In this document: positions 42,979 through 52,326 of the stretch, one piece after another
How positions within the stretch are numbered: position 1 is the first letter of the stretch
Layout of the letters: each line of letters opens with the position of its first letter
Origin: Thermosulfurimonas sp. F29
GTDB lineage: Bacteria > Desulfobacterota > Thermodesulfobacteria > Thermodesulfobacteriales > Thermodesulfobacteriaceae
Direction: 5' to 3'
NCBI RefSeq assembly: GCF_019688735.1
Contig: NZ_JAIFYA010000001.1
Coordinates: 825,861 to 889,860, forward strand
DNA length: 64,000 nt
Translations under genes and position numbers: made by a program
The notes under the pieces: model-generated
Told to the model about the DNA's origin: nothing
Seen by the model: the letters and a program-made list of their open reading frames with translations, nothing else
Databases searched by the model: none

Positions 42979-45900
42979 ATGAGAGGAGCTCTGCGCTGGC
43001 TCATTGCCAATCCGCGCCTCATGCTTCTTTTGGTCGTATCTATCGTGTTTACCGGGTTGTATGCCCTCTGGCACCTCCCCGTGGATCTTTTCCCCAATCT
43101 CGATCTTCCGGTAGCAAACATTATCGCCCATTATCCCGGAGCCGCGCCTGAGGACATAGAGCTGCTCATTACCCGTCCCATTGAGGACGAATTGCGGGGC
43201 CTGCCCGGGGTCAAACGGATATCCTCGGTCTCAATCCAGGGAATCTCCAGGGTTACCGTGGTCTTCGGCCCCGGTACTTCGATCAGGGAAGCCCGTGAAC
43301 TGATTCAGGCAAGGCTTGCCCGAATCGCCGGTCTCCTGCCGCCGGGAGTCATTCCCCGGATGGAAAACATCGGTACCACCCTTCAGGAGGTGGTCGGATA
43401 TGTGGTTTATGGCTCAAGGGATCTGGTGAAACTGCGAAATTTGATCCGGTTAACCCTTTACAATCGACTCATGAGCATTCCCGGGGTTTCCTCGGTGGAG
43501 GTTCTGGGGGGAGACAGGCGGGCCTTCATTGTGCGGATAAGGCCGGAGACTCTTATGGCTATGGGTATGGGCATTTCCGATCTCAAGAGGGCTCTGGCCC
43601 GGAGCAATACCTCTCAGGTGGCCGGAATCGTTACCCGGGGTGGGCGGGAGTATGTAATCCGGGGCGATGCCCGTCTGGAGGCCCTTGAAGACCTGAAAGA
43701 CTTTTACATAAGAAATTCCCGCGGAGAAAACGTTCCTCTTTCCTCCGTAGCCGAGGTCCTCCAGGGCGTGGTTCCCAGACATTACGAGGTCCGGGGGGAT
43801 GGTCATCCGGCGGTGGCCTTTTATGTATGCAAACAACCCGGTGCCAGTTCCATTGAAGTTGCCCGGGCCGTAGAAACTGCGGTGAAAGAGTTTAAAGCCT
43901 TTCTTCCCCCGGGGACAAGGATCAAAAAGTTTTACGATCAGTCCGAGATCCTGGAAGAGGCTCGAAAGACCATCCTGGATGATCTCTTGCTCGGGGCGTT
44001 CCTGGCCGTGGGTGTTCTTTATCTTTTTATGGGGACGATGGGGCCTACCCTCGTGGTGTCAGCAACCATTCCTCTTACCCTGCTGGCCACCTTGATCTCG
44101 ATGAAAATCCTGGGTCTTTCCCTTAATATCGTAACTCTTTCGGCACTAGCCCTTGCCGTAGGAATGATCGTGGACGATGCTATCGTGGTTGCAGAGAACA
44201 TTTTCCGGCATCTGGAGATGGGAGAACCGCCCGCGAAGGCCGCTTTGACCGGCACTACAGAGATTGCCCCCCCCGATGCCGCCGGGACCTTCACCACCGT
44301 AGCGGCCTTCCTTCCCCTAGGTCTGGTGACCGGCATCCTCGGGCTATTCCTGAGACCCTTCGGTCTGGTGGTAAGTCTGGCCCTTCTCATTTCTCTCCTT
44401 CTTTCCCTATCCTTTGTACCCGTGCTTCTGGGGAATATGTCTCTACCGCAGAAATCCATCCATCCTCCGGCTGCTCATCTCCTTTCATCCTTGAGGTCAT
44501 TCCTTTTAAAAATCCTCTCCCGGAGCCTCAATCATCCCCGGAAGACTATCGCCGGAAGTGCGGTGATCCCTGTGGTGATCGGGATTTTGATTTTCGGCTC
44601 TTTCCACCTGAAGTTCCTTCCCCCGGTAGACGAAGGAGCCCTTTTGATAGAATACACCCTGCCTCCGGGGACCTCCCTTAGAGAGAGCAATCGAATCGGA
44701 GAAGAGCTTGTTCACCTGGCCATGACTGAGCCGGATGTAGCCTGTGTATATCGTCGTACCGGTTCTCCGGAGGTGGGACATCAAATTGAAGGGGTCAACA
44801 GAGGAGAAATGATCATCAAGCTCAAGCCCCGGGGCGAGCGCACCCGGAAGGCCGGGGAAATTATGGCCGATCTCAAGAAGGTCTATTCTCGTTTTCCCGG
44901 CATGGTCCTCGTTTATCATCAGCCCACTCAGGAAAAAATGGATGAGAGCCTTTCCGGACTTCCGGCCCTTTTCGGGGTAACGATCTACGGGAGAGATCTG
45001 AATATCCTGGCCTCGCTGGCCGGAAGAGTAGAGAAGATTATGGAAAATGAGCCGGGTATTTCAAATGTAGTGAATCCTCTGAAAGTAAAAAGACCTCAGA
45101 TAACCGTAAAGTTAAGATATTCCGATCTAGCTCGTTTTGGAGTAAGTCCGGAGGAGGTGTTTTCCACCCTGAGGGCGGCCTTCTGGGGGCTTGAAGCCAC
45201 ACGCATAATAAAACCGCAGGGAGAGATTCGCGTTCTCCTTCAATTTGATCGGTCTCGGATCTCAAATCCCAGAGAGCTTTCTTCCCTTCCTATCCGAACA
45301 TCAAGGGGGCAATGGGTTCCCCTACGAAAGGTGGCCGACATACGGGTGGAATACCTGCCTGGAGAAATTACCAGGCTCAACGGAGAACGGGAGGTTACTC
45401 TGCTGGCGGAAGTGGAAGGGAACCTGTTCACGATAGCCTCAAGACTTAAGAGACATCTTCAGGCCCTATCACTTCCCGGGGGATACAGGGTGGAAATAAC
45501 CGGACAGTACAGAGTTCTTAAGAGGAGTCTCCGGGAGATGGCGTTCATCCTTGCGGGGGCGCTTATTCTCGTATTTCTCATATTACTCGTGGAATTCAAT
45601 TCCTGGAAACCTCCTTTAGTGATCCTGATCACGGCTCCATTTTCTCTGACTGGAGCACTAGTGGCCCTCTGGATGACCCGTCAGGATCTGGACCTTTCCG
45701 TGGCTATGGGAATGCTCACCCTTATAGGGATATGCGTCAATAATGCCATTGTTCTCCTTGACTTTGTCGAACAGAAGACAAAAGAAGGGACAGACCTAAG
45801 GGTCGCCTTTCTTGAGGCGATCCGAATCAGGCTTCGCCCCATTCTGCTTACCAGCCTGACCACCATCTTTGCCCTTATGCCTGCTGCTATAGGCCTTGGA

Positions 45901-46014
45901 GCCGGGGCGGAGTACTTTCAGGGATTTGCTATAGCCGTTATGGGTGGACTCGTGGCGGCCACCTTTGTTTCCTTTATACTGGTACCATGTCTGAGTCTGT
46001 GGGCTCTTTCCTGA
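42979..46014 (+). CDS. RND-family efflux pump inner membrane permease
   Basis: 1011 residues, twelve membrane helices with two large periplasmic loops. TM4 carries the proton-relay signature VGMIVDDAIVVAENIF. The porter region GTSIREARELIQARL and VDLFPNLDLPVANI at the start are typical. TM4 has DD, more like HAE-type and general exporters than the heavy-metal CusA pattern, and I see no methionine triad. Substrate cannot be assigned; lipid or hydrophobic molecules are plausible. Starts at ATG 42979 directly after the phosphoesterase stop. Confidence 0.94.
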   Translation: MRGALRWLIANPRLMLLLVVSIVFTGLYALWHLPVDLFPNLDLPVANIIAHYPGAAPEDIELLITRPIEDELRGLPGVKRISSVSIQGISRVTVVFGPGTSIREARELIQARLARIAGLLPPGVIPRMENIGTTLQEVVGYVVYGSRDLVKLRNLIRLTLYNRLMSIPGVSSVEVLGGDRRAFIVRIRPETLMAMGMGISDLKRALARSNTSQVAGIVTRGGREYVIRGDARLEALEDLKDFYIRNSRGENVPLSSVAEVLQGVVPRHYEVRGDGHPAVAFYVCKQPGASSIEVARAVETAVKEFKAFLPPGTRIKKFYDQSEILEEARKTILDDLLLGAFLAVGVLYLFMGTMGPTLVVSATIPLTLLATLISMKILGLSLNIVTLSALALAVGMIVDDAIVVAENIFRHLEMGEPPAKAALTGTTEIAPPDAAGTFTTVAAFLPLGLVTGILGLFLRPFGLVVSLALLISLLLSLSFVPVLLGNMSLPQKSIHPPAAHLLSSLRSFLLKILSRSLNHPRKTIAGSAVIPVVIGILIFGSFHLKFLPPVDEGALLIEYTLPPGTSLRESNRIGEELVHLAMTEPDVACVYRRTGSPEVGHQIEGVNRGEMIIKLKPRGERTRKAGEIMADLKKVYSRFPGMVLVYHQPTQEKMDESLSGLPALFGVTIYGRDLNILASLAGRVEKIMENEPGISNVVNPLKVKRPQITVKLRYSDLARFGVSPEEVFSTLRAAFWGLEATRIIKPQGEIRVLLQFDRSRISNPRELSSLPIRTSRGQWVPLRKVADIRVEYLPGEITRLNGEREVTLLAEVEGNLFTIASRLKRHLQALSLPGGYRVEITGQYRVLKRSLREMAFILAGALILVFLILLVEFNSWKPPLVILITAPFSLTGALVALWMTRQDLDLSVAMGMLTLIGICVNNAIVLLDFVEQKTKEGTDLRVAFLEAIRIRLRPILLTSLTTIFALMPAAIGLGAGAEYFQGFAIAVMGGLVAATFVSFILVPCLSLWALS

Positions 46015-47375
46015 AACGAGGAATACCGTGGGTGATTATAGGGGGGCTTTACCTCCTCCCCCTCTTTCTGCCCCTGACCTCCGTCCAGGAGGCCCGCAGG
46101 GCCGAGATCGTTCAGGAGGCCGTCAAATTCGGTCACTGGCTCCTTCCGTACCTGAACGGTGAACCTTATGTAACCAAGCCCCCACTTCACACCTGGGTGG
46201 CCGGCTTTATTTCCTGGCTCTGCGGAACAGGCGAAGCGGTGCTTCGCCTTCCTTCCCTCCTTTTTGCCGGAGCCCTTCTCTTCGTGACCTTTCTTCTGGC
46301 CAGGCGGGTGGGGGGAGGTCTGTGTGCTTTTCTGGCGGTTCTTTTTCTCGCCGGGGCCCCGCGGTTCTACTTTTTTGCCCACCGGGTGGACATAGAGATG
46401 CTTATGGCTCTCTGGTTCGGACTCTATGTGTACGGGGCCTTCCTCTTCCTGGAATCCGGTAAAAAACGATTTATCCTGATGGCCTTTGCCTCTCTGGGAG
46501 CCGGCTTTCTCACCAAAGGGCCCTTTATCCTCCTGGCCCTTCCCCCGATCCTGCTTTACGGATGGATCACCGGAAACCGGCACACGCTTTACCTTTTGCA
46601 TCCCCTCGGGTGGATGCTGGCCCTGACTCCGGCCATCCTCTGGTATCTCTATGTCTACCACGGCCTGGGTGGTGGTGGTTTTACGGAATTTCTCCGGGAG
46701 GACCTTCTGGGAAGACTGGCCACGGGAAAAAGAGACCCCTTTTACCACTACGCCGGGGCCCTTCTGGCCGGTTTCCTTCCGGAAAGTATCCTCGTTCTGC
46801 GACTACCCTCCTTCGTGAGACTTCACCTCCGGGATCATCCCAAACTCTTTACCTTTCTGGCTTGGTTCGTGCCCTTAAGTCTTCTCAGTTTCACGGCGGC
46901 CAAATTCAGCAAGTATCTCCTTTCCATCTATCCCTTTTTCGCCCTGTCCCTGGCCCTTTCCGCCTCCGAATGGTTCCGATCCCGGGAGTCCCTTCTGCGT
47001 TCCCTGACTCCCATCTTAACCCTGATTCTCCTCACCGGGGCCATCATGGTGGAGTGGAGGGGGAACGCTCTGCGATTCGAATCTATAAAGAGGGTTCGCC
47101 CCTATCTGGGGTTCCACCCCCTCTATCTTTACCGTCATCCCGACTACCTTCTGATTTTCTACCACGGAGGACCCATACCGGTGGTTAAGACCCCACCTTT
47201 TCCCCGGGGGATTCTTTTCGTGGAAACTCAGAAGGGATCCTCGTTATTTGAGGGAAGGGGAGACCTCAGGCTCCTTGCCGAGATCTCCCCCTTTTACCGT
47301 CGTCACAGGGTGTTGCGCATTTATGTTTCCGAGGGGGCGGTATCCTCGGAAGAATCCTCGGCTTCCGGAAAGTAA
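45987..47375 (+). CDS. GT39 / ArnT-like membrane glycosyltransferase, last gene of the RND operon
   Basis: 462 residues. N-terminal membrane helix, then the family loop TSVQEARRAEIVQEAVKFGH, NGEPYVTKPPLHTW and a set of about ten helices; C-terminal soluble part from about 370. It begins 28 bases inside the RND permease gene, so translation is coupled. Its product probably glycosylates a lipid such as lipid A. The 3' end overlaps the convergent zinc-ribbon gene by 55 bases. Confidence 0.87.
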   Translation: MSESVGSFLKRGIPWVIIGGLYLLPLFLPLTSVQEARRAEIVQEAVKFGHWLLPYLNGEPYVTKPPLHTWVAGFISWLCGTGEAVLRLPSLLFAGALLFVTFLLARRVGGGLCAFLAVLFLAGAPRFYFFAHRVDIEMLMALWFGLYVYGAFLFLESGKKRFILMAFASLGAGFLTKGPFILLALPPILLYGWITGNRHTLYLLHPLGWMLALTPAILWYLYVYHGLGGGGFTEFLREDLLGRLATGKRDPFYHYAGALLAGFLPESILVLRLPSFVRLHLRDHPKLFTFLAWFVPLSLLSFTAAKFSKYLLSIYPFFALSLALSASEWFRSRESLLRSLTPILTLILLTGAIMVEWRGNALRFESIKRVRPYLGFHPLYLYRHPDYLLIFYHGGPIPVVKTPPFPRGILFVETQKGSSLFEGRGDLRLLAEISPFYRRHRVLRIYVSEGAVSSEESSASGK

Positions 47376-48079
47376 ATCTTCTTGTAGTAAATAAGCCGGC
47401 GACACAGGGGGCATTCGTAATAACGGTCGTCGCGCTGGAGTTCGTTGAAGAGCTGCGGCGGGATGTGCATGTGACAGCCCTCACAGGTGCCGTTTTCCAC
47501 CGCCACGATGGCCAAGCCCCCGCGCCTCTGCCGGATAAACTCGTATCGGTTCAACAGATTCTGAGGCACCGCCTCGGCCAGGGCCTCCCTTTCCCGCAAA
47601 TACCCGGTCTTCTCTTCTTCCAGCCTGCGGCACTGGGCCTCGTAATGGGCCCTTTCGTCCGCCACCTTCTTTTCCAGCTCTTCGATCTCCCGGCGAAGGG
47701 TTTCCTCCTCTTTCTTGAGAGTCTCCTGTTCCTCCATTAACCTGAGAAGATTTTCCTCCCGCTGCTTGTTGGCCTTCTTGATCTCCTCTATCTCCCGTAG
47801 AAGAGCCTGGTATTCCCGGCTGCCCCGAATCTGCATGAGGCGCGTCTGGGTCTTGCGCAGACGCTGGTACTCCTCCTCGAGCTCTTCCTCCTCGGTCTTC
47901 CTTTTGAGATCGATTTCTTCCAGCCGGCGTGAAATTTCTTCAAACTGCTGTCTTTTCCGGGAAAGGGTTTCTTCGGCCTGGCGCAGGGTCTCCGGCAACT
48001 CGTTTTTGCGCCTTTCTATTTCGATGATTTTCAGGTCTATTTCCTGAAGTTTGATAAGGGTGGCGATCTCCTCTCGCAC
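47321..48079 (-). CDS. Coiled-coil protein with C4-type zinc ribbon (CdsZ/DUF164-like)
   Basis: 252 residues. Almost all of residues 1-180 form a long, highly charged coiled coil; the C-terminal part carries the zinc ribbon CEGCHMHIP and ECPLCRRLIYY. Family members are found next to Nif3-family genes, as here (nif3-like stop 2 bases before this start). Role unclear; a scaffold or nucleic-acid related function has been proposed for relatives. Start is GTG 48079. Confidence 0.88.
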   Translation of the reverse strand: MREEIATLIKLQEIDLKIIEIERRKNELPETLRQAEETLSRKRQQFEEISRRLEEIDLKRKTEEEELEEEYQRLRKTQTRLMQIRGSREYQALLREIEEIKKANKQREENLLRLMEEQETLKKEEETLRREIEELEKKVADERAHYEAQCRRLEEEKTGYLREREALAEAVPQNLLNRYEFIRQRRGGLAIVAVENGTCEGCHMHIPPQLFNELQRDDRYYECPLCRRLIYYKKIYFPEAEDSSEDTAPSET

Positions 48080-48080
48080 T

Positions 48081-48884
48081 TCATCCTCCTCCTTGGATGT
48101 GATGTGGTTTAAAGGGACTACTCTCCTCGAAGAAACTTACGGTAAGGCCCGGAAAATGCTCCGCCACTTGCCGGGCCAGTCGTCGCCAGAAGAAGTTCTC
48201 CATGGCGAAGTGGTCACTCACCAGAAGGGACACACCCGTCACCTCGGCCTCCCGGGCGGCGTGATGTTTGACCTCCCCGGTTATAAATACTTCCGCTCCC
48301 TTTGACAAGACCTCCGGCCAGAGATCCCATCCCGAGCCCGCGCACAGGGCCACCCGGGACACCTCGCGTTCCTCGCCCACCACAGCCACGGGAGCCCGAA
48401 TAAGCGAGCCCAGACGCCGGGCCATTTCGGAAAGGGGCACGGGGGGATCGCACCTTCCCACCCTCCCCAGGCCGGCCCGCGGTTCTTCCGGGGAACACGG
48501 ACGAAGAGGAGCCTCGCAGGAGATCCCCAGGGCCTCGGCCAGGGTCTCGGTCACCCCTCCGGGAGCGGCGTCCAGGTTGGTGTGATAAGAGATTACGGTC
48601 TTTCCGGCCCGGATCAGCTCAAGGACCATCCCCTCCCAGGGATCCTCGGCCAGAAGCCTCTTTAAAGGACGAAAAAAGACGGGATGGTGGGTGAGCAGAC
48701 AATCCACCTGCCTCTCCAGCATCCAGGAGGCCACCTTAGGGGTGAGCTCGAGGGACAGACCAAGGTGTTTTATCGGAGCACCGAGGGCTCCGAATTGCAG
48801 CCCAACCCGATCCCACTCCTCCGCCCAGGAGACCGGAGCCCAGCTTTCGATGTACTCACATATGTCTTCGGCCGTGATCGCCAT
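48081..48884 (-). CDS. Nif3-family dinuclear metal centre protein
   Basis: 267 residues. Metal ligands of the family seen at LLTHHPVFF, YHTNLDAAPGG and FITGEVKHHAA, plus a terminal His-containing DHFAMENFFWR. Most annotated as GTP cyclohydrolase-like, though the function is not settled. Paired with the zinc-ribbon gene. ATG 48884 follows AAACGGAG-like bases poorly. Separated from tRNA-Met by 22 bases. Confidence 0.9.
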   Translation of the reverse strand: MAITAEDICEYIESWAPVSWAEEWDRVGLQFGALGAPIKHLGLSLELTPKVASWMLERQVDCLLTHHPVFFRPLKRLLAEDPWEGMVLELIRAGKTVISYHTNLDAAPGGVTETLAEALGISCEAPLRPCSPEEPRAGLGRVGRCDPPVPLSEMARRLGSLIRAPVAVVGEEREVSRVALCAGSGWDLWPEVLSKGAEVFITGEVKHHAAREAEVTGVSLLVSDHFAMENFFWRRLARQVAEHFPGLTVSFFEESSPFKPHHIQGGG

Positions 48885-48906
48885 TTCGAGTAAAAACGAA
48901 AATAAG

Positions 48907-48980
48907 TGGGCCTGGGAGGATTCGAACCTCCGACCTCCCGGTTATGAGCCGGTGGCTCTAACCAGCTGAGCTACAGGCCC
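48907..48980 (-). tRNA. tRNA-Met (anticodon CAT), probably elongator
   Basis: Cloverleaf of 74 bases. Acceptor GGGCCTG/CAGGCCC, D-stem GCTC/GAGC, T-arm GGAGGTTCGAATCCTCC. The anticodon loop CTCATAA has CAT at 48944-48946. The stem has one A-G mismatch. A lysidine-modified tRNA-Ile2 has the same anticodon and cannot be excluded; initiator features (three G-C pairs next to the loop) are absent. CCA is not encoded. Confidence 0.9.
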
Positions 48981-48993
48981 ACGCTTTAGCTTT

Positions 48994-49021
48994 AATGTAG
49001 CCCTCACCCTATTTTTGTCAA
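48994..49021 (-). promoter_or_regulatory. Promoter of the tRNA-Met gene
   Basis: Minus strand: TTGACA (49021-49016), a perfect -35, a 16-base spacer, then TACATT (48999-48994). It lies in the 45-base gap after rpoD and positions transcription to start near the tRNA 5' end. Confidence 0.7.
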
Positions 49022-49025
49022 GAAA

Positions 49026-50606
49026 TCACGAGGTTAGATAGTACTTAAGGTGCTTGCTCCGATGGGGGTGGCGTAGCTTCCGCAGGGCCTTGGATTCGAT
49101 CTGTCGGATCCGCTCCCTCGTGACCCCGAAGGCCTTGCCCACCTCCTCCAGGGTGTGTTCGTACTTCTCACCTATTCCGAAACGCAACCGCAACACCTTT
49201 TCTTCCCTGGGGGAGAGACAGGAGAGAAGTTTGCGCACCTCCTCCACCATGGAAAGATCCTCCGTGGCCTGGTGCGGTCCCAGAATCATCTCGTCCTCTA
49301 TGAAGTCCCCCAGGAGTGAATCCTCGTCGTCGCCCACCGGTGTCTCGAGCGACACCGGATCCTTGGTGATCTTGAGAATGGTCTTGACCTTTTCCACCGG
49401 AAGTCCCATTTCCCGGGCCAGTACCTCGGGAGTGGGTTCCTCGCCCTTCTCCTGGTAGTAACGAAGGGAGGTGCGCACCAGTTTGTTGATGAGCTCGATC
49501 ATGTGGACCGGAATGCGAATGGTGCGGGCCTGATCGGCGATGGCCCGGGTGATGGCCTGCCGGATCCACCAGGTGGCGTAGGTGCTGAACTTGTATCCCC
49601 TGCGGTAATCGAACTTTTCCACCGCCTTCATGAGACCGATGTTGCCCTCCTGGATGAGGTCCAGGAAAGGAAGCCCTCTTCCCACATACTTCTTGGCCAC
49701 GGATACCACCAGGCGGAGGTTGGCCCGCACCAGGGACTCCTTGGCCTCCCGGGCCCGGGAAAGGCCTCTTTCCATATCCGAGAGAACCTCTCGAAAGGTG
49801 GGAAGACTTACTCCGAAGCGCAGTGGAATCTCCCGTTGAAGGGCTTTAAAACGCTCATAGCGTTCCCGAAACTCCAGAAATCTCTTTGGAGAGAGCCCCA
49901 CCCTGGCTGCTGCTTCCTCCAATCGGACATAATCTCCGTTGCTGCGAATGAAGTGCTGGATCAGGACCGAGAGCCGGTATCCGGATTCCTCCACTCCCTT
50001 AAGATCCCTTTCCGCCCGCCGGAGCTCGCAACCCTTTTCCAAAGGTTCGCGGCAGAGTGCTTCGATAAATCTGCGAGCCAGTCTCCTTTCAAAAAGATGT
50101 CTCTCCAAATGCGTCCGTAATCTGGAAAGAGTTCTGTAGTGAGAAAGTCGAGCTCCTCTGCCCGAGGGGAGGTCATCCCATTGTCGGAGGAGTGAATCGG
50201 CGAGATTTCTTATTTCCTGTGCCCATTCACCAATACCCTTGTCGTCCTCTCCCGGTGTTTCCTCCGAGAATTCGTCGGCATCCCGAAGGACCTCGCGCAC
50301 TCTTATCCGGCCCTCAAGCAACTTTGCAAAGGTTTCACCTACCCTTTGGACTCCTGTCCGAAAACGCAGGGCCGCTCGTACCGCCTGCTGTTCCCCTTCT
50401 TCCATTTCGCGAGCCAGTCGCACCTCCTCCTCTCGAGAAAGAAGAGGAATGTCCCCCATGTCCCTAAGGTAGTACTTGACCGGATCAAAGCCGCTCTCTT
50501 CCTCAATTTCTGGAAGACCGGAATCAAAACCATAGGTCTCCTCAATCTCCCGAAGACAGCTTACTCCTTCCTCAAAAACCTGAAGTTCGTTGTGAGAACG
50601 ACTCAT
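49026..50606 (-). CDS. rpoD: RNA polymerase primary sigma factor (sigma-70)
   Basis: 526 residues. Region 1.2 ([22 protein letters not shown]) begins at about residue 41, so the usual region 1.1 is replaced by a short acidic stretch. Regions 2 ([39 protein letters not shown] split across 2.1-2.2, then [14 protein letters not shown]), 3 and 4 ([20 protein letters not shown]) are complete. Promoter recognition should be standard, fitting the -35/-10 boxes seen in the window. Overlaps dnaG by 35 bases. Confidence 0.97.
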   Translation of the reverse strand: MSRSHNELQVFEEGVSCLREIEETYGFDSGLPEIEEESGFDPVKYYLRDMGDIPLLSREEEVRLAREMEEGEQQAVRAALRFRTGVQRVGETFAKLLEGRIRVREVLRDADEFSEETPGEDDKGIGEWAQEIRNLADSLLRQWDDLPSGRGARLSHYRTLSRLRTHLERHLFERRLARRFIEALCREPLEKGCELRRAERDLKGVEESGYRLSVLIQHFIRSNGDYVRLEEAAARVGLSPKRFLEFRERYERFKALQREIPLRFGVSLPTFREVLSDMERGLSRAREAKESLVRANLRLVVSVAKKYVGRGLPFLDLIQEGNIGLMKAVEKFDYRRGYKFSTYATWWIRQAITRAIADQARTIRIPVHMIELINKLVRTSLRYYQEKGEEPTPEVLAREMGLPVEKVKTILKITKDPVSLETPVGDDEDSLLGDFIEDEMILGPHQATEDLSMVEEVRKLLSCLSPREEKVLRLRFGIGEKYEHTLEEVGKAFGVTRERIRQIESKALRKLRHPHRSKHLKYYLTS

Positions 50607-52326
50607 AAGCCCCCTCCCCGCGGCAGTTTAAGGATTTTTTACAGATTTCGGCGTAGGCCCTGAGGAGCCTCGCCAGGGTTTCTCTTTTCCCCATGCTTTC
50701 GGCCTGCCGGATTTCTTCGATAAGTCGATCCATTTTGCGAAAACGCCGTAAAGTTACGGTGCGTTCTATCTCGGAGAGGACTTCCTCCTCCGGCTTTTCC
50801 GGCGGGGGTGAAAAGAGGAGCTCGCCGTAAAGGTCCTGTAGCTCCGGATCGTCCAGGGTGAGGTTTTCCGGAGACCGCCCTTCCTCAACGGCCTCCATGA
50901 TGCGGGCATAAAGGCGTTTTTCGGTGTCTTTGCTTAAAAATTCCTCCACGCCGAGACGCTTGAGTCGTGCCGCGCAGGAAGGGAGGTGCAGTAGGACCTG
51001 AAGGATGAGTCTTCCGAAGGGGTCATCTGATGAGACGGGTCTTTCCGGGGAAGAGGTCCGGGGGCGTGCGGATAGAAGGAGATCCTCCGGGACGCGCAAC
51101 CTTTCCGCCGCCAGGCGCAGATATTCGTGGCGGGCCACCGGATCAGGAATACCGGAAAGGATCTCCCGAAGTTCCCGGGCCGTGGCGCTCTTGCCCTGGG
51201 GATCGTCTCCGTAGAGCCTGCGCAGGTGGTCCACCAGGAAGGAAAGGGGTTCGAGAGCACTGGCGAGAAGCTCCTCCAGGGCCTCGATCCCGGCCCGGCG
51301 TACCAGACTGTCTGGATCCTCTCCCTCGGGAAGAAAGACCACCCTGGGAAAAACCCCCTCCCGGAAGAACACCGCCAGGGCCCGGGCCGCTGCCTTGCGT
51401 CCGGCCTCGTCGCCGTCGAAAACCAGATACCAGTTCCGGCAGAGCCTCCTTAAGAGCCGTACATGTTCCTGGGTGAGGGCCGTGCCGCAGGTGGCCATCA
51501 CATTCCGGACCCCTCGGTCCCACAGCGAGAGGAGGTCGAAGTATCCCTCGACTACCAGGCCGGTCCCTTTTTCCCGCACATGGACGCGGGCCTCGTAAAG
51601 CCCGTAGAGAACCCGGCTCTTCCGGTAGATCGGAGTCTCCGGGGAGTTGAGGTACTTGGGATCCCCCTCCCCGAGAATCCTCCCGGCCAGGGCTACCGTC
51701 TTGCCTGCGGCGTTGCGAATGGGAAAGATGAGCCGCTTCCGAAAACGGTCGTAGTAGGAACCGTCCTCCCGGCGCACCACCACTCCCGCTTCCTCGGCCC
51801 GGGCCAGGTCCACCCCGGAAAGCCGCAGGTGGGAGGCCAGCGCCCCGCCTTCCTCCGGCGCAAACCCCAGCCTAAAGGTCTTCACCGTTTCCGGAGAAAG
51901 TCCCCTCTCCCGCAGGTGCTCCCGGGCCTCTTCGGCTTCGGAGGAGGTGTTCAGGAGGTGCCCGTAGAAGCGAGCCGCCTTTTCGTTGATCTCGTAGAGA
52001 AGGCGATGCCTTTCCTCGGAGGAAGACTCACCGGTCCCCTCCGGAAGGGGAAGGTTGTAGCGACGGGCCAGCTCCCGGACCGCCTCGGCGAAGGTAAGTC
52101 CCTCCGCCCTCATGAAAAAACCGATCACATCCCCGCCGGCACCGCAGCCGAAACAACGGAAGATCTGCTTTTCCTCGTTTACCGCAAAGGAGGGCTTGGT
52201 TTCGGAATGAAAGGGGCAGAGCCCCATGTAGTTGCGCCCCACCTTTTTGAGGGCCACATAATCGGAGACGAGATCCACGATGTTTACGGTGTCGCGAATA
52301 CGGGCTGCGGCCTCCCTTAGGTTCAC
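50572..52326 (-). CDS. dnaG: DNA primase
   Basis: 584 residues. N-terminal zinc domain with C37, H40, C58 and C61 (CPFH...CFGC). TOPRIM centre with [15 protein letters not shown] and [19 protein letters not shown]-terminal helical part is short and diverged; it should bind DnaB. Start is GTG 52326, overlapping the mutS2 stop (GTGA). Makes RNA primers for replication. Confidence 0.97.
   Translation of the reverse strand: MNLREAAARIRDTVNIVDLVSDYVALKKVGRNYMGLCPFHSETKPSFAVNEEKQIFRCFGCGAGGDVIGFFMRAEGLTFAEAVRELARRYNLPLPEGTGESSSEERHRLLYEINEKAARFYGHLLNTSSEAEEAREHLRERGLSPETVKTFRLGFAPEEGGALASHLRLSGVDLARAEEAGVVVRREDGSYYDRFRKRLIFPIRNAAGKTVALAGRILGEGDPKYLNSPETPIYRKSRVLYGLYEARVHVREKGTGLVVEGYFDLLSLWDRGVRNVMATCGTALTQEHVRLLRRLCRNWYLVFDGDEAGRKAAARALAVFFREGVFPRVVFLPEGEDPDSLVRRAGIEALEELLASALEPLSFLVDHLRRLYGDDPQGKSATARELREILSGIPDPVARHEYLRLAAERLRVPEDLLLSARPRTSSPERPVSSDDPFGRLILQVLLHLPSCAARLKRLGVEEFLSKDTEKRLYARIMEAVEEGRSPENLTLDDPELQDLYGELLFSPPPEKPEEEVLSEIERTVTLRRFRKMDRLIEEIRQAESMGKRETLARLLRAYAEICKKSLNCRGEGAYESFSQRTSGF

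Noticed and set aside
48907..48980. Initiator tRNA-fMet
   Set aside because: The acceptor first pair is G-C and the anticodon stem lacks three consecutive G-C pairs next to the loop, so it is elongator-type (or Ile2).
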